DNA of 64,000 nt. It comes from CAWBBA01 sp963741625. Its GTDB lineage: Bacteria > Desulfobacterota > Desulfomonilia > Desulfomonilales > Desulfomonilaceae. The translations under genes and the position numbers were made by a program. Shown here piece after piece: positions 1 to 8,871 of this stretch (its first letter is position 1; each line of letters opens with the position of its first letter). The stretch spans positions 89,214 through 153,213 of the forward strand of contig CAVUIT010000022.1 of assembly GCA_963741625.1 (NCBI GenBank), given 5' to 3'. The notes beneath the pieces were generated by a model. That model was not told where the DNA came from and made no database searches. It saw only the letters and a list, made by a program, of their open reading frames with translations.

Positions 1-149
1 GCCTGGGCGCAAAATCAGTGCTATTTTTGCATCCGGCCGACCCTCACTATTTGAGGGGGAACTGGTATTAGGGGTTAAATCAAGGACATGTTGCTCGCAC
101 ATAGATGCGCGTCAATACAGGAATTTCACAAAGATTTTGGAGGACGATG

Positions 150-2054
150 ATGAAATACGAAGAGGCTTTTAGAGAGTCTTTGGAGAATCCGGAAGTTTTC
201 TGGGCACGAGCTGCCGAGGAAATCGATTGGGACAAGAAATGGGATCGCGTGCTCGACCAGTCCAATTCCCCATTCTTCAAGTGGTTCCCTGGGGCAATGC
301 TGAATACGTGCTTCAACGCCGTGGATCGTCATGTTCTTCGGGGACGTGGCGATCAGACGGCAATTATTTACGACAGCCCAGTAACCAACACCATACAGAA
401 AATCACCTACTCGGACCTGAAAGAAAGGGTCTCCAAGACAGCAGGCTTTCTGAAAAGCCTGGGTGTCGTGAAGGGTGACAGAGTACTCATTTACATGCCC
501 ATGATTCCCGAAGCCGTTATAGGAATGCTGGCGTGTGCTCGCTTGGGTGCGATTCACTCAGTAGTGTTCGGCGGCTTTGCACCCAAGGAACTGGCGGTGC
601 GAATCGATGACGCATCCCCTAAAGTGGTTCTGTCTGCATCATGCGGAATTGAGGGTCAAAGGGTCATCCCGTACAAGCCGTTGCTCGATGAGGCAATCGA
701 AATTGCAGGGCCGAAACCGGAGAAATGCGTCATCTACCAGCGTCCTCAAGCCAAAGCGGAGTTGAAGCCTGGCAAAGATCTTGATTGGAACGAGCTGGAA
801 TCCAATGCAGAGCCTGCAGATTGTGTTTCAGTCGCTGCTACCGATCCTCTCTATATACTCTATACGTCCGGCACTACGGCAGTACCCAAGGGCGTTGTCC
901 GGGACAATGGCGGTCATGCAGTGGCGCTTCTGTGGAGCATGAGGCACATCTACAACATCCAACCCGGTGAGGTATATTGGGCAGCCTCCGACGTCGGTTG
1001 GGTAGTGGGCCATTCATACATTGTATACGCGCCATTATTCGCGGCGGCAACAACGATTGTCTACGAGGGAAAACCGGTGGGCACTCCCGATCCCGGACAA
1101 TTCTGGCGAGTCATTTCCCAGCACGGGGTCAAAGCCCTCTTCACCGCTCCTACCGCGATAAGGGCAATAAAGAGAGAAGATCCGAACGGAGAATATCTGA
1201 AGAGCTATGATATCTCCAGGTTTGAGACGCTGTTCCTCGCCGGTGAAAGGCTCGACCCGGACACCTATCATTGGGGTACCCAACTGCTTCAGCGGCCGGT
1301 GGTAGACCACTGGTGGCAAACCGAAACCGCGTGGGCTATCTGCGGCAACTTCAGGGGCCTGGAGTTCTTTCCCACGAAGCCGGGGTCGGCCACCAAACCC
1401 ATGCCGGGATACGACTTAAAGGTTTTGGACCCCGTCAGCGCCAAGGAACTGGGGCCCAGCGAGATGGGCGTCCTCGCCGTGAAACTCCCACTCCCGCCCG
1501 GGAACCTGCCGACCCTATGGCACAACGATCAGCGATTTGTCGAGTCGTACATGGCGGCATTTCCCGGCTACTACATAACCGGTGATGGCGGGTACATTGA
1601 TGAGGAAGGTTACGTATTCGTTATGGGGCGCACTGATGACGTGATCAACGTCGCGGGTCACCGGCTCTCCACCGGAGGTATGGAGGAGGTTCTGTCGAAC
1701 CATCCGGACGTTGCCGAATGCGCTGTCATCGGGGCTGCTGACGATCTCAAGGGTCAGCTTCCCGTCGGTTTTGTAGTGCTCAAAGCGGGGGTTAATCGAC
1801 CGAAGGATGAGATCATTAACGAGTTGGTCCAAATGGTTCGCAAGGACATAGGCGCAGTCGCTTCTTTCAAGAAAGCCGTGGTGGTAAACAGGTTGCCGAA
1901 AACGAGGTCAGGCAAAGTGTTGCGTGGCACCATGCGAAAAATAGCCGACTCGGAGCCCTTCAGTGTCCCGGCTACGATAGATGACCCGGCAAGCCTCGGA
2001 GAAATCGAACAATTCTTGAAGCAAATAGGATACGCGCAAAAAAAACCTAATTAG
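150..2054 (+). CDS. prpE: Propionyl-CoA synthetase (acyl-CoA ligase, PrpE family)
   Basis: Activates propionate (or acetate) to its CoA thioester with ATP via an acyl-adenylate in the cytoplasm. The protein has the AMP-binding signature LYTSGTTAVPKG near residues 234-245, the VVGHSYIVYAPL and YEGKPVGTPD blocks typical of PrpE/ACSS3, and a C-terminal SGKVLRGTMRKI whose lysine is the usual adenylation and acetylation site. At 634 residues the length is normal. The start at 150 is chosen because GGAGG at 139-143 is well spaced from it; ATG 147 and an upstream ATG at 105 are less likely. Next to methylmalonyl-CoA genes, propionate is the likely substrate. This assignment over acetyl-CoA synthetase is by motif similarity and context, not measured. 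Confidence 0.88.
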   Translation: MKYEEAFRESLENPEVFWARAAEEIDWDKKWDRVLDQSNSPFFKWFPGAMLNTCFNAVDRHVLRGRGDQTAIIYDSPVTNTIQKITYSDLKERVSKTAGFLKSLGVVKGDRVLIYMPMIPEAVIGMLACARLGAIHSVVFGGFAPKELAVRIDDASPKVVLSASCGIEGQRVIPYKPLLDEAIEIAGPKPEKCVIYQRPQAKAELKPGKDLDWNELESNAEPADCVSVAATDPLYILYTSGTTAVPKGVVRDNGGHAVALLWSMRHIYNIQPGEVYWAASDVGWVVGHSYIVYAPLFAAATTIVYEGKPVGTPDPGQFWRVISQHGVKALFTAPTAIRAIKREDPNGEYLKSYDISRFETLFLAGERLDPDTYHWGTQLLQRPVVDHWWQTETAWAICGNFRGLEFFPTKPGSATKPMPGYDLKVLDPVSAKELGPSEMGVLAVKLPLPPGNLPTLWHNDQRFVESYMAAFPGYYITGDGGYIDEEGYVFVMGRTDDVINVAGHRLSTGGMEEVLSNHPDVAECAVIGAADDLKGQLPVGFVVLKAGVNRPKDEIINELVQMVRKDIGAVASFKKAVVVNRLPKTRSGKVLRGTMRKIADSEPFSVPATIDDPASLGEIEQFLKQIGYAQKKPN

Positions 2055-2221
2055 AGGGGTTCAGAGTTTCATCGCGGACGGGTTACACGGAACCACTGTC
2101 CTGGTCCCGCCCTTCTCGGGGCGCCCAGGAGGGACTTCCCCTTCCGGCGCCTAATTCAGTTCATTACCGAGATCATCAAACAAGATGACTTCAGGTCCCA
2201 AGACACCACTTGGAGGTTTGA

Positions 2222-3580
2222 ATGAATTCCGAAAAAGCGGAACAGAAACAAGTAAAGATCTTCGATATTACTATCAGGGACGGCTCTCAGAGCAAAGTAG
2301 CCACGCGGATCAAACTTGAGGATCTACTCAAGGTGGCGAGAAAACTCGGGGACACCGGAATCTACGGCGCTGAGACCTGGGGTGGGGCAACCTTTGACGT
2401 TTGTGTGCGCTATCTGCGTGAAGACCCGTGGGAGCGGGCTCGCATACTCAAAGAAGCCATGCCTAAAGTGAAAAGTATGATGTTGATCCGAGGGCAAAAC
2501 CTGGTCGCGTATTCGAACTTCTCAGATGACATTGTCGTGAAGTTCGTTGAAGCCGCGGCCCGTAATGGAATAGACGTGTTTCGGATCTTTGACGCCCTGG
2601 ATGACGTGAGAAACCATGAAACCGTTGTCAAGGCCGTGAAAAGTGCGGGCAAAACCGCTGAAGGGGCAGTTTGCTTCACCATAAGCCCGGTGCATACTGT
2701 TGAGAAGTTCGTTTCCAAGGCTCGTCAATTGGAAGATATGGGTGTTGACCAGATTTGCATCAAGGATATGGCGGGCTTGGTGGATCCCGATACTACCTAT
2801 AGACTTGTTTCGAGCCTGAAGAAGGCGGTGGGGGTTCCAATCCATCTCCATACCCACGACAATTGCGGCCTGGGAATGATGTCCGTTTTGAAGGCCGTTG
2901 AGGCGGGATGCGACATGATCGATTCTGTGCTTAGCCCCTTTTCGGGCGGCACGGGTCATCCGTGCACGGAATCGCTGGTCTACGCTTTGCATCGTCTTGG
3001 ATACCAGACCGGCTGCGATTTGGCGAAGCTTACTGAGGCGGCGGAAGAAGCCAAAGCCGTCAGGGCTGCGTACGGCGAATTCGAGGCGCCGTATAGTGGT
3101 GTGGACTGCAAGATGCTGGTGACTCAGATTCCGGGCGGAGTAATGTCCAACCTCAGCAGCCAACTCCGGATTCAAAACGCCCTGGACAGGCTGAACGAGA
3201 TCGTTGACGAGATACCCAGGGTGAGAGAAGACTTAGGTTGGATACCGCTTGTGACCCCGACATCGCAAATCGTTGTTTCCCAGGCAACGTTCAACGTTTT
3301 GCTCGGAAGATACAAGATAATCGCCAACCATACGGCTAATCTCCTGAAGGGTCTTTACGGTGAGACGCCCGCAGCCGTAAACAAGGAACTGCAAGACAGA
3401 GTGCTCAAGGGCGAGAAGCCCGTGACCGCACGTCCAGCGGAACTGATTCCTCCCATGTGGCCCGCGCTGGAACAGAAGTTTCCTCACCTGACCGCAGAAG
3501 AAATTCTAATTCACGCTATCTTTCCCCATGAGGCCGCCGGGTACTTCGAGGAAAAGTCGAGGAGCAAGGATGCCGCTTAG
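2222..3580 (+). CDS. Biotin-dependent carboxyltransferase, 5S / pyruvate carboxylase B-type subunit
   Basis: Transfers CO2 between carboxybiotin and pyruvate/oxaloacetate. It has the HMGL-like TIM barrel: DITIRDGSQS near residues 16-25, the active-site lysine in CIKDMAGL near 178-185, and the metal-binding HLHTHDNCGLG near 207-217. The 452 residues match the barrel plus conserved carboxylase domain but lack a fused biotin domain, so it needs a separate carrier; one is encoded at 5484-5696. With the 12S-type subunit at 6238-7792 this resembles the three parts of methylmalonyl-CoA:pyruvate transcarboxylase. Alternative: soluble subunit of an oxaloacetate decarboxylase. A TTGGAGG Shine-Dalgarno sequence lies just before the ATG. 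Confidence 0.85.
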   Translation: MNSEKAEQKQVKIFDITIRDGSQSKVATRIKLEDLLKVARKLGDTGIYGAETWGGATFDVCVRYLREDPWERARILKEAMPKVKSMMLIRGQNLVAYSNFSDDIVVKFVEAAARNGIDVFRIFDALDDVRNHETVVKAVKSAGKTAEGAVCFTISPVHTVEKFVSKARQLEDMGVDQICIKDMAGLVDPDTTYRLVSSLKKAVGVPIHLHTHDNCGLGMMSVLKAVEAGCDMIDSVLSPFSGGTGHPCTESLVYALHRLGYQTGCDLAKLTEAAEEAKAVRAAYGEFEAPYSGVDCKMLVTQIPGGVMSNLSSQLRIQNALDRLNEIVDEIPRVREDLGWIPLVTPTSQIVVSQATFNVLLGRYKIIANHTANLLKGLYGETPAAVNKELQDRVLKGEKPVTARPAELIPPMWPALEQKFPHLTAEEILIHAIFPHEAAGYFEEKSRSKDAA

Positions 3581-3687
3581 GGATTAAATGCTGGTGCGGG
3601 TTGGTCGAACAGGGCCGCGGAAAAAAATGGCTCCCGGCTAGGATGTCATGCCAGTCTGGAAACGGATTTACCTGATGTTGCCATTCC

Positions 3688-3742
3688 GAGGCATTAATTT
3701 CCTTCGGCACTATAACAGCATGCCGGTGGAAATTAATGCCTC
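3688..3742. terminator. Strong inverted repeat between convergent genes
   Basis: A perfect 15-bp inverted repeat (arms 3688-3702 and 3728-3742, GAGGCATTAATTTCC and its complement) with a further CGGCA/TGCCG pair inside the loop. It sits between the + strand carboxyltransferase gene and the - strand mutase gene, where a bidirectional terminator is expected. No clear T-tract follows, so factor-independent termination is not certain. Confidence 0.5.
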
Positions 3743-3762
3743 CACTATGTTCCAAGCACACG

Positions 3763-5424
3763 TCAACACTGGGACGCGTGGGCATATTCGCCGAAGACTT
3801 CTCTCAATACGTTGCAGATCTCGCCGAGGGTAACGCGTTTCTTGACCGCTTCCAGCATCGGCGGAACAATGTTGTCCGTTCCTTGGGCCGCTTTCTTGAG
3901 CTTGGCCAGCGCGGTTGCCGCTGCGGACGAATCCCTTTCCTCCCGCAGCTTGTGCAGACGCTTGATCTGCGTGTTCATGACAGCCGGGTCCACCTTGAGC
4001 AGACCCGACGGAGTTACCCGTTCTGTTTGAAAGCGGTTAACTCCCACGATCACCTGATCGCCGGATTCCACGGCCTTCTGAAAACGATAGGCCGAATCCT
4101 GGATCTCCTGTTCAATAAAACCGCAGTCCACTGCCCTTACGGCTCCCCCCATTTCGTCTATTTTCCTGATGTAATCTAAGGCGCGGCGCTCTATTTCGTT
4201 GGTTAAAGCTTCCACATAGTATGATCCGGCCAGGGGATCCACAGTGTCGACTACGCCTGTTTCATATCCAATGATCTGCTGAGTGCGCAGAGCAACCTGA
4301 ACGGATTCCGTGCTCGGAAAGGCGAATGCCTCGTCTCTAGAATTGGTGTGGAGCGATTGAGTGCCTCCGAGCACTGCTGACAGAGCCTGGAATGCAACCC
4401 TGACCACGTTGTTGTCAGGCTGCTGAGCAGTCAGAGTGCAGCCTGCGGTCTGAGTATGAAATCTCAGCATCATAGCCCTGGGGTTCTTGGCGTGGAATCG
4501 CTCTTTCATGATGCGTGCCCACATTCGTCGAGCAGCCCTGAATTTTGCGATTTCTTCGATGAAATCCTGGTGAGCGTTGAAGAAGAAGCTCAGCCTCTCC
4601 CCGAAGCTGTCCACGTCAAGCCCCGCGTCTATGGCAGCTTGGACATAAGAGATGCCGTTTGCGAGTGTGAAGGCAACTTCTTGAACGGCCGTAGAACCGG
4701 CCTCTCTTATGTGATACCCGCTTATACTGATCGTGTTCCACTGGGGAACGTGCTGATTACAAAAAGCAAAGATGTCCGTAATGATCCGCATGGAGGGCAC
4801 GGGAGGAAAGATGTAAGTGCCCCTTGCCGGATACTCCTTGAGTATATCGTTTTGAATGGTGCCCCGCAGCTTGCTGGCACTAGCTCCCTGCTCTTCAGCT
4901 CCCGCGATGTACATCGCCAATAAAACCGCGGCCGGCGCGTTTATCGTCATCGAGGTGCTAACCGTAGAAAGATCTATGCCGCTGAAAAGCAGCTTCAAAT
5001 CCTCTACGCTGTCTATGGCCACGCCCACTTTGCCGACTTCACCGGCGGCTAGTTCCGCGTCCGAGTCGTACCCGATCTGTGTGGGCAAATCAAATGCCAC
5101 GGACAACCCGGTCTGTCCCTGCTCGATAAGGTAGTTGAACCTCTTGTTCGTCTCTTCAGCGCTGCCGAATCCTGCATACTGACGCATGGTCCAAAGGCGA
5201 CCCCGATACATATTGGGCTGCACACCGCGCGTAAATGGATACGACCCTGGAATCCCCAAGTCGTTTGCGGGATCGAACCCCTCGGCACTCCAAGGCCAGC
5301 AAACCCTGTCTATCGGCAACTCCGAAACCGTTGCGAATTCCGCCTTCCGTTCGGGCTTTTTGGCGATTTTTTCCCGGAGTGCAGTCTCCCAGTTGAGCAC
5401 CTTTTCCTTAAAATCGTCCGGCAC
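3763..5424 (-). CDS. Methylmalonyl-CoA mutase, catalytic (large) subunit without B12 domain
   Basis: Catalyses the barrel half of the B12-dependent methylmalonyl-CoA/succinyl-CoA rearrangement. The 553-residue protein matches the mutase TIM-barrel chain: the YPFTRGVQPNMYRGRLWTMR segment near residues 60-80, FDLPTQIGYDSD, the HIREAGSTAVQE block and HTNSRDEA. It stops before the cobalamin-binding domain, which is encoded separately at 5819-6214, as in archaeal and many anaerobe mutases. It is the last gene of a - strand operon running from sucC. Ethylmalonyl or isobutyryl variants share this fold, but the propionate context favours methylmalonyl-CoA. Confidence 0.9.
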   Translation of the reverse strand: MPDDFKEKVLNWETALREKIAKKPERKAEFATVSELPIDRVCWPWSAEGFDPANDLGIPGSYPFTRGVQPNMYRGRLWTMRQYAGFGSAEETNKRFNYLIEQGQTGLSVAFDLPTQIGYDSDAELAAGEVGKVGVAIDSVEDLKLLFSGIDLSTVSTSMTINAPAAVLLAMYIAGAEEQGASASKLRGTIQNDILKEYPARGTYIFPPVPSMRIITDIFAFCNQHVPQWNTISISGYHIREAGSTAVQEVAFTLANGISYVQAAIDAGLDVDSFGERLSFFFNAHQDFIEEIAKFRAARRMWARIMKERFHAKNPRAMMLRFHTQTAGCTLTAQQPDNNVVRVAFQALSAVLGGTQSLHTNSRDEAFAFPSTESVQVALRTQQIIGYETGVVDTVDPLAGSYYVEALTNEIERRALDYIRKIDEMGGAVRAVDCGFIEQEIQDSAYRFQKAVESGDQVIVGVNRFQTERVTPSGLLKVDPAVMNTQIKRLHKLREERDSSAAATALAKLKKAAQGTDNIVPPMLEAVKKRVTLGEICNVLREVFGEYAHASQC

Positions 5425-5483
5425 AGTTCACCTCCAAGAATAGATGGGACAGTTTTCAGGGTAACCGGCTAACTTTCCGATTA

Positions 5484-5696
5484 CTATCCAATCACGACCA
5501 ACACGTCTCCAACCTGATAAGATTCACCGGCCTTGGCCTTGATTTCTTTGACAGTGCCCGCCCCTGTTGCGACCACGGGCAGCTCCATCTTCATGGCCTC
5601 TATGACAATAAGTTCTGCATCTTCCTCAACTGTCTGGCCAATCTCTGCTTTTACAGAGATAACCTTACCGTTCATGGGCATGGTAACATCCGCCAT
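5484..5696 (-). CDS. Biotin carrier protein (1.3S-like), 70 residues
   Basis: A small biotinyl domain carrying carboxybiotin between carboxylase halves. The biotinylation motif EAMKMEL lies near residues 33-39, flanked by paired Gly-containing strands typical of the biotinyl/lipoyl barrel. The N-terminal linker usual for longer BCCPs is absent, so it is essentially the bare domain. A strong Shine-Dalgarno (CAGGAGG on the coding strand) precedes the ATG. It lies between the mutase genes and the 12S carboxyltransferase, suggesting it serves both the 5S- and 12S-type subunits. Confidence 0.9.
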   Translation of the reverse strand: MADVTMPMNGKVISVKAEIGQTVEEDAELIVIEAMKMELPVVATGAGTVKEIKAKAGESYQVGDVLVVIG

Positions 5697-5818
5697 ATCC
5701 TGACCTCCTGAAATGGGATTTTTTGTCCTTGTATAATTCCTCGAAACTGGACGGTAGGAAGGCGGTAGGTTCAGGACCGACCGCGGCCACAGCGCGATAA
5801 TAACCCGCCGTGAATGGT

Positions 5819-6214
5819 CTATTTCTTGAGATGTGTCCGGATGTATTCCACGATGTCGTCGGTACGGGTGCCCGGCCCGAAAATCTCCTCGATGCCGCTC
5901 TCCTTGAGCTTGAGCACATCTTCTTCCGGGACAATGCCCCCGCCGAGTATTAGCACGTCGTCGATCCCTTTTTCCTTGAAGAGTTGAGCCACCTTTGGGA
6001 ATAGATAATCATGGGCCCCCGAGAGTGAGCTCAGGCAGAGCACATCCGCGTCTTCCTGCAAACAGGTCTGAAGAATCGCTTCGGGGGTCTGCCTCAATCC
6101 GGTATAGATGACCTCCATACCCGCGTCCCGCAACGCTCGGGCCACCACTTTGGCCCCTCTGTCATGGCCGTCCAGACCGGGCTTGGCCACCACCACCCTG
6201 ATACGCTTTTCCAT
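5819..6214 (-). CDS. Methylmalonyl-CoA mutase, cobalamin-binding small subunit
   Basis: Binds adenosylcobalamin and completes the mutase encoded at 3763-5424. The base-off histidine motif DGHDRG occurs near the N-terminus, followed by the SLSGAHDYLFP and GGGIVPEED loops of the flavodoxin-like B12 domain. About 131 residues is the usual length of the stand-alone subunit. ATG at 6214 is preferred because AAGAGGA precedes it at good spacing; a TTG two codons upstream is also open. It is followed by a 120-bp gap and then the biotin carrier gene. Confidence 0.9.
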   Translation of the reverse strand: MEKRIRVVVAKPGLDGHDRGAKVVARALRDAGMEVIYTGLRQTPEAILQTCLQEDADVLCLSSLSGAHDYLFPKVAQLFKEKGIDDVLILGGGIVPEEDVLKLKESGIEEIFGPGTRTDDIVEYIRTHLKK

Positions 6215-6237
6215 TCTCAAATCCTCTTGGTCTTATA

Positions 6238-7792
6238 TTAGAGAGGAATATTCCCGTGTCTACGACTCGGCTTTTCCTCCACCTTATTCTCCAACTGGGC
6301 AAAGGCATTGATAAGGACTGCACGGGTGTCCCGCGGAAATATCACCCTGTCCACAAATCCGAGCTGGGCAGCCCTATAGGGGCTTGCAAACTTCTCCACA
6401 TAATCTTGAATAAGCTCCGCGCGCCTTGCCGCAGGGTCTTTGGCCTCCGCGATCTCCTTGCGGAACAGGATCTGTATCGCACCCTCGGGTCCCATCACCG
6501 CGATTTCCGCGGACGGATAGGCAAGGTTGATGTCTGCACGCAGATGCTTGCTGGACATGACCACGTACGCCCCACCGTATGCCTTGCGCGTTATGAGGGT
6601 GACCTTGGGTACAGTCGCTTCCGCGTACGCATAGAGGATCTTAGCGCCGTGCTTGATGATCCCTCCGTGCTCCTGCTGGGTGCCCGGCAGGTACCCCGGC
6701 ACATCGAGCAGGGTCCAGAGAGGTATATTGAACGCATCGCAAAAGCGCACGAAACGAGCGCACTTTACTGATGCTTCAGTATCCAGGCACCCTGCAAGCC
6801 AGTTCGGTTGATTCGCCACTATCCCCACTGTTCTTCCGCCAAGCCTTCCGAAGCCGGTGATAAGGTTACGCGCGAAATGAGCGTGAACCTCCATAAAATG
6901 CTGGTTGTCCAGGACGGGGACTATCACCTTCTTCATGTCGTATGGTAAGCGGGAGCTCTCGGGTATCACCGAATCCAGCTCCGGGACAATCCTGTCAACC
7001 GGATCGTCGTTGGATCGCGACAGGCGGCCGGACCCGGTTGCTGTCCGGAAGGAAAGAGAGGAGTTCCTTGACCTTGGCCAGGGTCTCATTCTCGGTGGGG
7101 TAGTGGAAATGACATACCCCCGAGACCCGGCCGTGGACCTTGGCGCCACCGAGGCTCTCGGGGTCGATCTCCTGGCTCGTGACCTGCTTGATCACCTGGG
7201 GGCCGGTGATGAACATGTAGCTGGTCTTTTCCGTCATGAAGATGAAGTCCGTGACCGCGGGTGAATAGACCGCGCCACCCGCGCAGGGACCCATGATTAC
7301 AGAGATCTGGGGGATCACTCCTGAGGCCCGCACATTGCGGTAGAAGACCTCACCATAACCGCCGAGGCTCTCCACACCCTCCTGAATGCGCGCTCCGCCG
7401 GAATCGTTGATGCCGATAAGGGGGAAGCCGTTCCGGTACGCGAGGTCCATCACCTTGCATATCTTTTGGGCATGGGTGAATGAGAGGCTGCCGCCGAACA
7501 CGGTAAAATCCTGGGCAAAGACGTAGACCCCACGGCCGTTGATGCGGCCGAAGCCGGTAACCACACCCTCACCCGGTATCTGGGTCTTGGCCATGCCGAA
7601 ATCAGTGCAGCGGTGTGCCACGAACTTGTCCATCTCTTCAAAGGAGCCGTTGTCGAGAAGTTCCAGGACCCGCTCGCGCGCGGTCATCTTGCCTGCCTGA
7701 TGCTGTTTTGAGATCTTATCCGGGCCGCCTGCCTGATCGGATTCGGCCAATCTGCGCTCGAGTTCCTCGAACCTCTCTTCCATCACGGACAT
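6238..7792 (-). pseudogene. Carboxyltransferase 12S / methylmalonyl-CoA decarboxylase alpha-type subunit, frameshifted as given
   Basis: Handles the acyl-CoA side of the biotin transfer (methylmalonyl-CoA to propionyl-CoA). The first frame (from ATG 7792, preceded by AGAGGAG) covers about 260 residues including GGSLSFTHAQKI, NDSGGARIQEGVESL and GPCAGGAVYSP. The second frame resumes with NDDPVDRIVPELD and contains the GIIKHGAKILYAYAEATVPK and KAYGGAYVVMSSK blocks of the second crotonase-like domain. Dropping one base near 7015 joins both frames into about 517 residues, the normal family length with normal flanking consensus. It is either a sequencing error or a recent mutation; surrounding operon genes are intact. 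Confidence 0.8.
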
Positions 7793-7882
7793 GTACGTCT
7801 CCTCTTTGTTTTTTCTCTCGTCATACCACCTTGAGTCCACGCGAGGTTGAATCGAGGATCCCTCACCAGGAGCTCTTAGACT

Positions 7883-7928
7883 TTCACGGAATCCTCATTT
7901 TTCAGCAGAAAAAAGAGGATTCCGTGAA
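7883..7928. repeat. 14-bp inverted repeat hairpin
   Basis: Perfect arms 7883-7896 and 7915-7928 (TTCACGGAATCCTC and its complement) enclose a loop that adds A-T pairs. It lies between sucD and the 12S gene on the - strand, so it could modulate readthrough or mRNA stability within the operon. Confidence 0.6.
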
Positions 7929-7955
7929 GTGTTTAGAGTTTCTTGGAGGGGGTCT

Positions 7956-7987
7956 GGGGGAACCTTCTTTGCAAAGAAGGTTCCCCC
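7956..7987. repeat. Perfect 32-bp palindrome between sucD and the 12S gene
   Basis: Two 16-bp arms meet at the centre with no spacer (left arm GGGGGAACCTTCTTTG). The transcript would form a very stable stem with a short loop. It sits directly downstream of sucD. No T-tract follows in either direction, so an mRNA-stabilising or partially terminating element, or an interspersed palindromic repeat, is more likely than a classical terminator. Confidence 0.7.
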
Positions 7988-7997
7988 AGGATTTAGC

Positions 7998-8870
7998 CTA
8001 CTTAAGCATCTGCCTCGCTGCGGCTCCAACCTGGGTGAGATTATCAACCACGGTTACGCCGGCTTCGGTGAGGGCTTTGATCTTCCCCTGAGCGGTCCCT
8101 GATCCGCCGGATATGATCGCGCCCGCGTGTCCCATGCGTTTGCCCGGAGGTGCAAGTCTGCCGGCAATGTACGCGGCTACGGGCTTGTCGAATTCGTTCT
8201 TGATGAACTCCGCAGCCTGTTCCTCTGCCGAGCCGCCTATCTCACCGATGAGGACCACAGCCTCGGTCTCCGGGTCGTCGCGAAACATCTTGAGCACATC
8301 AATGAAGCTGAGTCCGACAACCGGGTCTCCGCCGAGTCCCAGGCAGGTGCTCTGCCCTACCCCGTTCTTGGTGAGCTGATCCACCACCTCGTAGGTAAGG
8401 GTACCCGAGCGGGAGACTACTCCCACAGGGCCCGGCATGTGAATGTATCCGGGCATGATCCCTACCTTGCAGCTGTCTTTTGGAGATATGATCCCCGGAG
8501 TGTTCGGGCCTACAAGGCATCTCCCCTCCTGACGAACCGTGTGAAGGGCCGATGCAGTGTCAAGAGGCGGTATACCCTCGGTTATGCAGACAATAACCTG
8601 AATCCCCGCATCCACAGCCTCAAGAATAGGGTCTTTAGCGTACGCGGCAGGGACAAAGATCAGCGAGACATTCGCGCCGGTTTCTTTCACCGCATTAAAG
8701 ACCGTGTTGAAGACGGGAATTCCATCTACTTTCTCCCCCTGCTTTCCGGGTGTTACTCCGCCGACCATGTTGGTGCCGTAATCCCGGCAGGCCAAAGAAT
8801 GAAATGTACCGTTGCGCCCGGTTATCCCCTGGCATATTACGCGTGAATCTTTATTAACAATAATTGCCAT
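7998..8870 (-). CDS. sucD: Succinyl-CoA synthetase alpha subunit
   Basis: With SucC it interconverts succinyl-CoA and succinate with substrate-level phosphorylation, the step next to methylmalonyl-CoA mutase. The protein has the CoA-binding start (VICQGITGRNGTFHS), the GPNTPGIISP loop, and the phosphohistidine site GHAGAIISGGSGTAQGK near residues 233-249. About 290 residues is normal. ATG 8870 is chosen because it follows the sucC stop by one base with GGAGAG upstream; an in-frame extension to 8921 would overlap sucC. ATP or GTP preference cannot be read from the sequence. Confidence 0.95.
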   Translation of the reverse strand: MAIIVNKDSRVICQGITGRNGTFHSLACRDYGTNMVGGVTPGKQGEKVDGIPVFNTVFNAVKETGANVSLIFVPAAYAKDPILEAVDAGIQVIVCITEGIPPLDTASALHTVRQEGRCLVGPNTPGIISPKDSCKVGIMPGYIHMPGPVGVVSRSGTLTYEVVDQLTKNGVGQSTCLGLGGDPVVGLSFIDVLKMFRDDPETEAVVLIGEIGGSAEEQAAEFIKNEFDKPVAAYIAGRLAPPGKRMGHAGAIISGGSGTAQGKIKALTEAGVTVVDNLTQVGAAARQMLK

Positions 8871-8871
8871 T

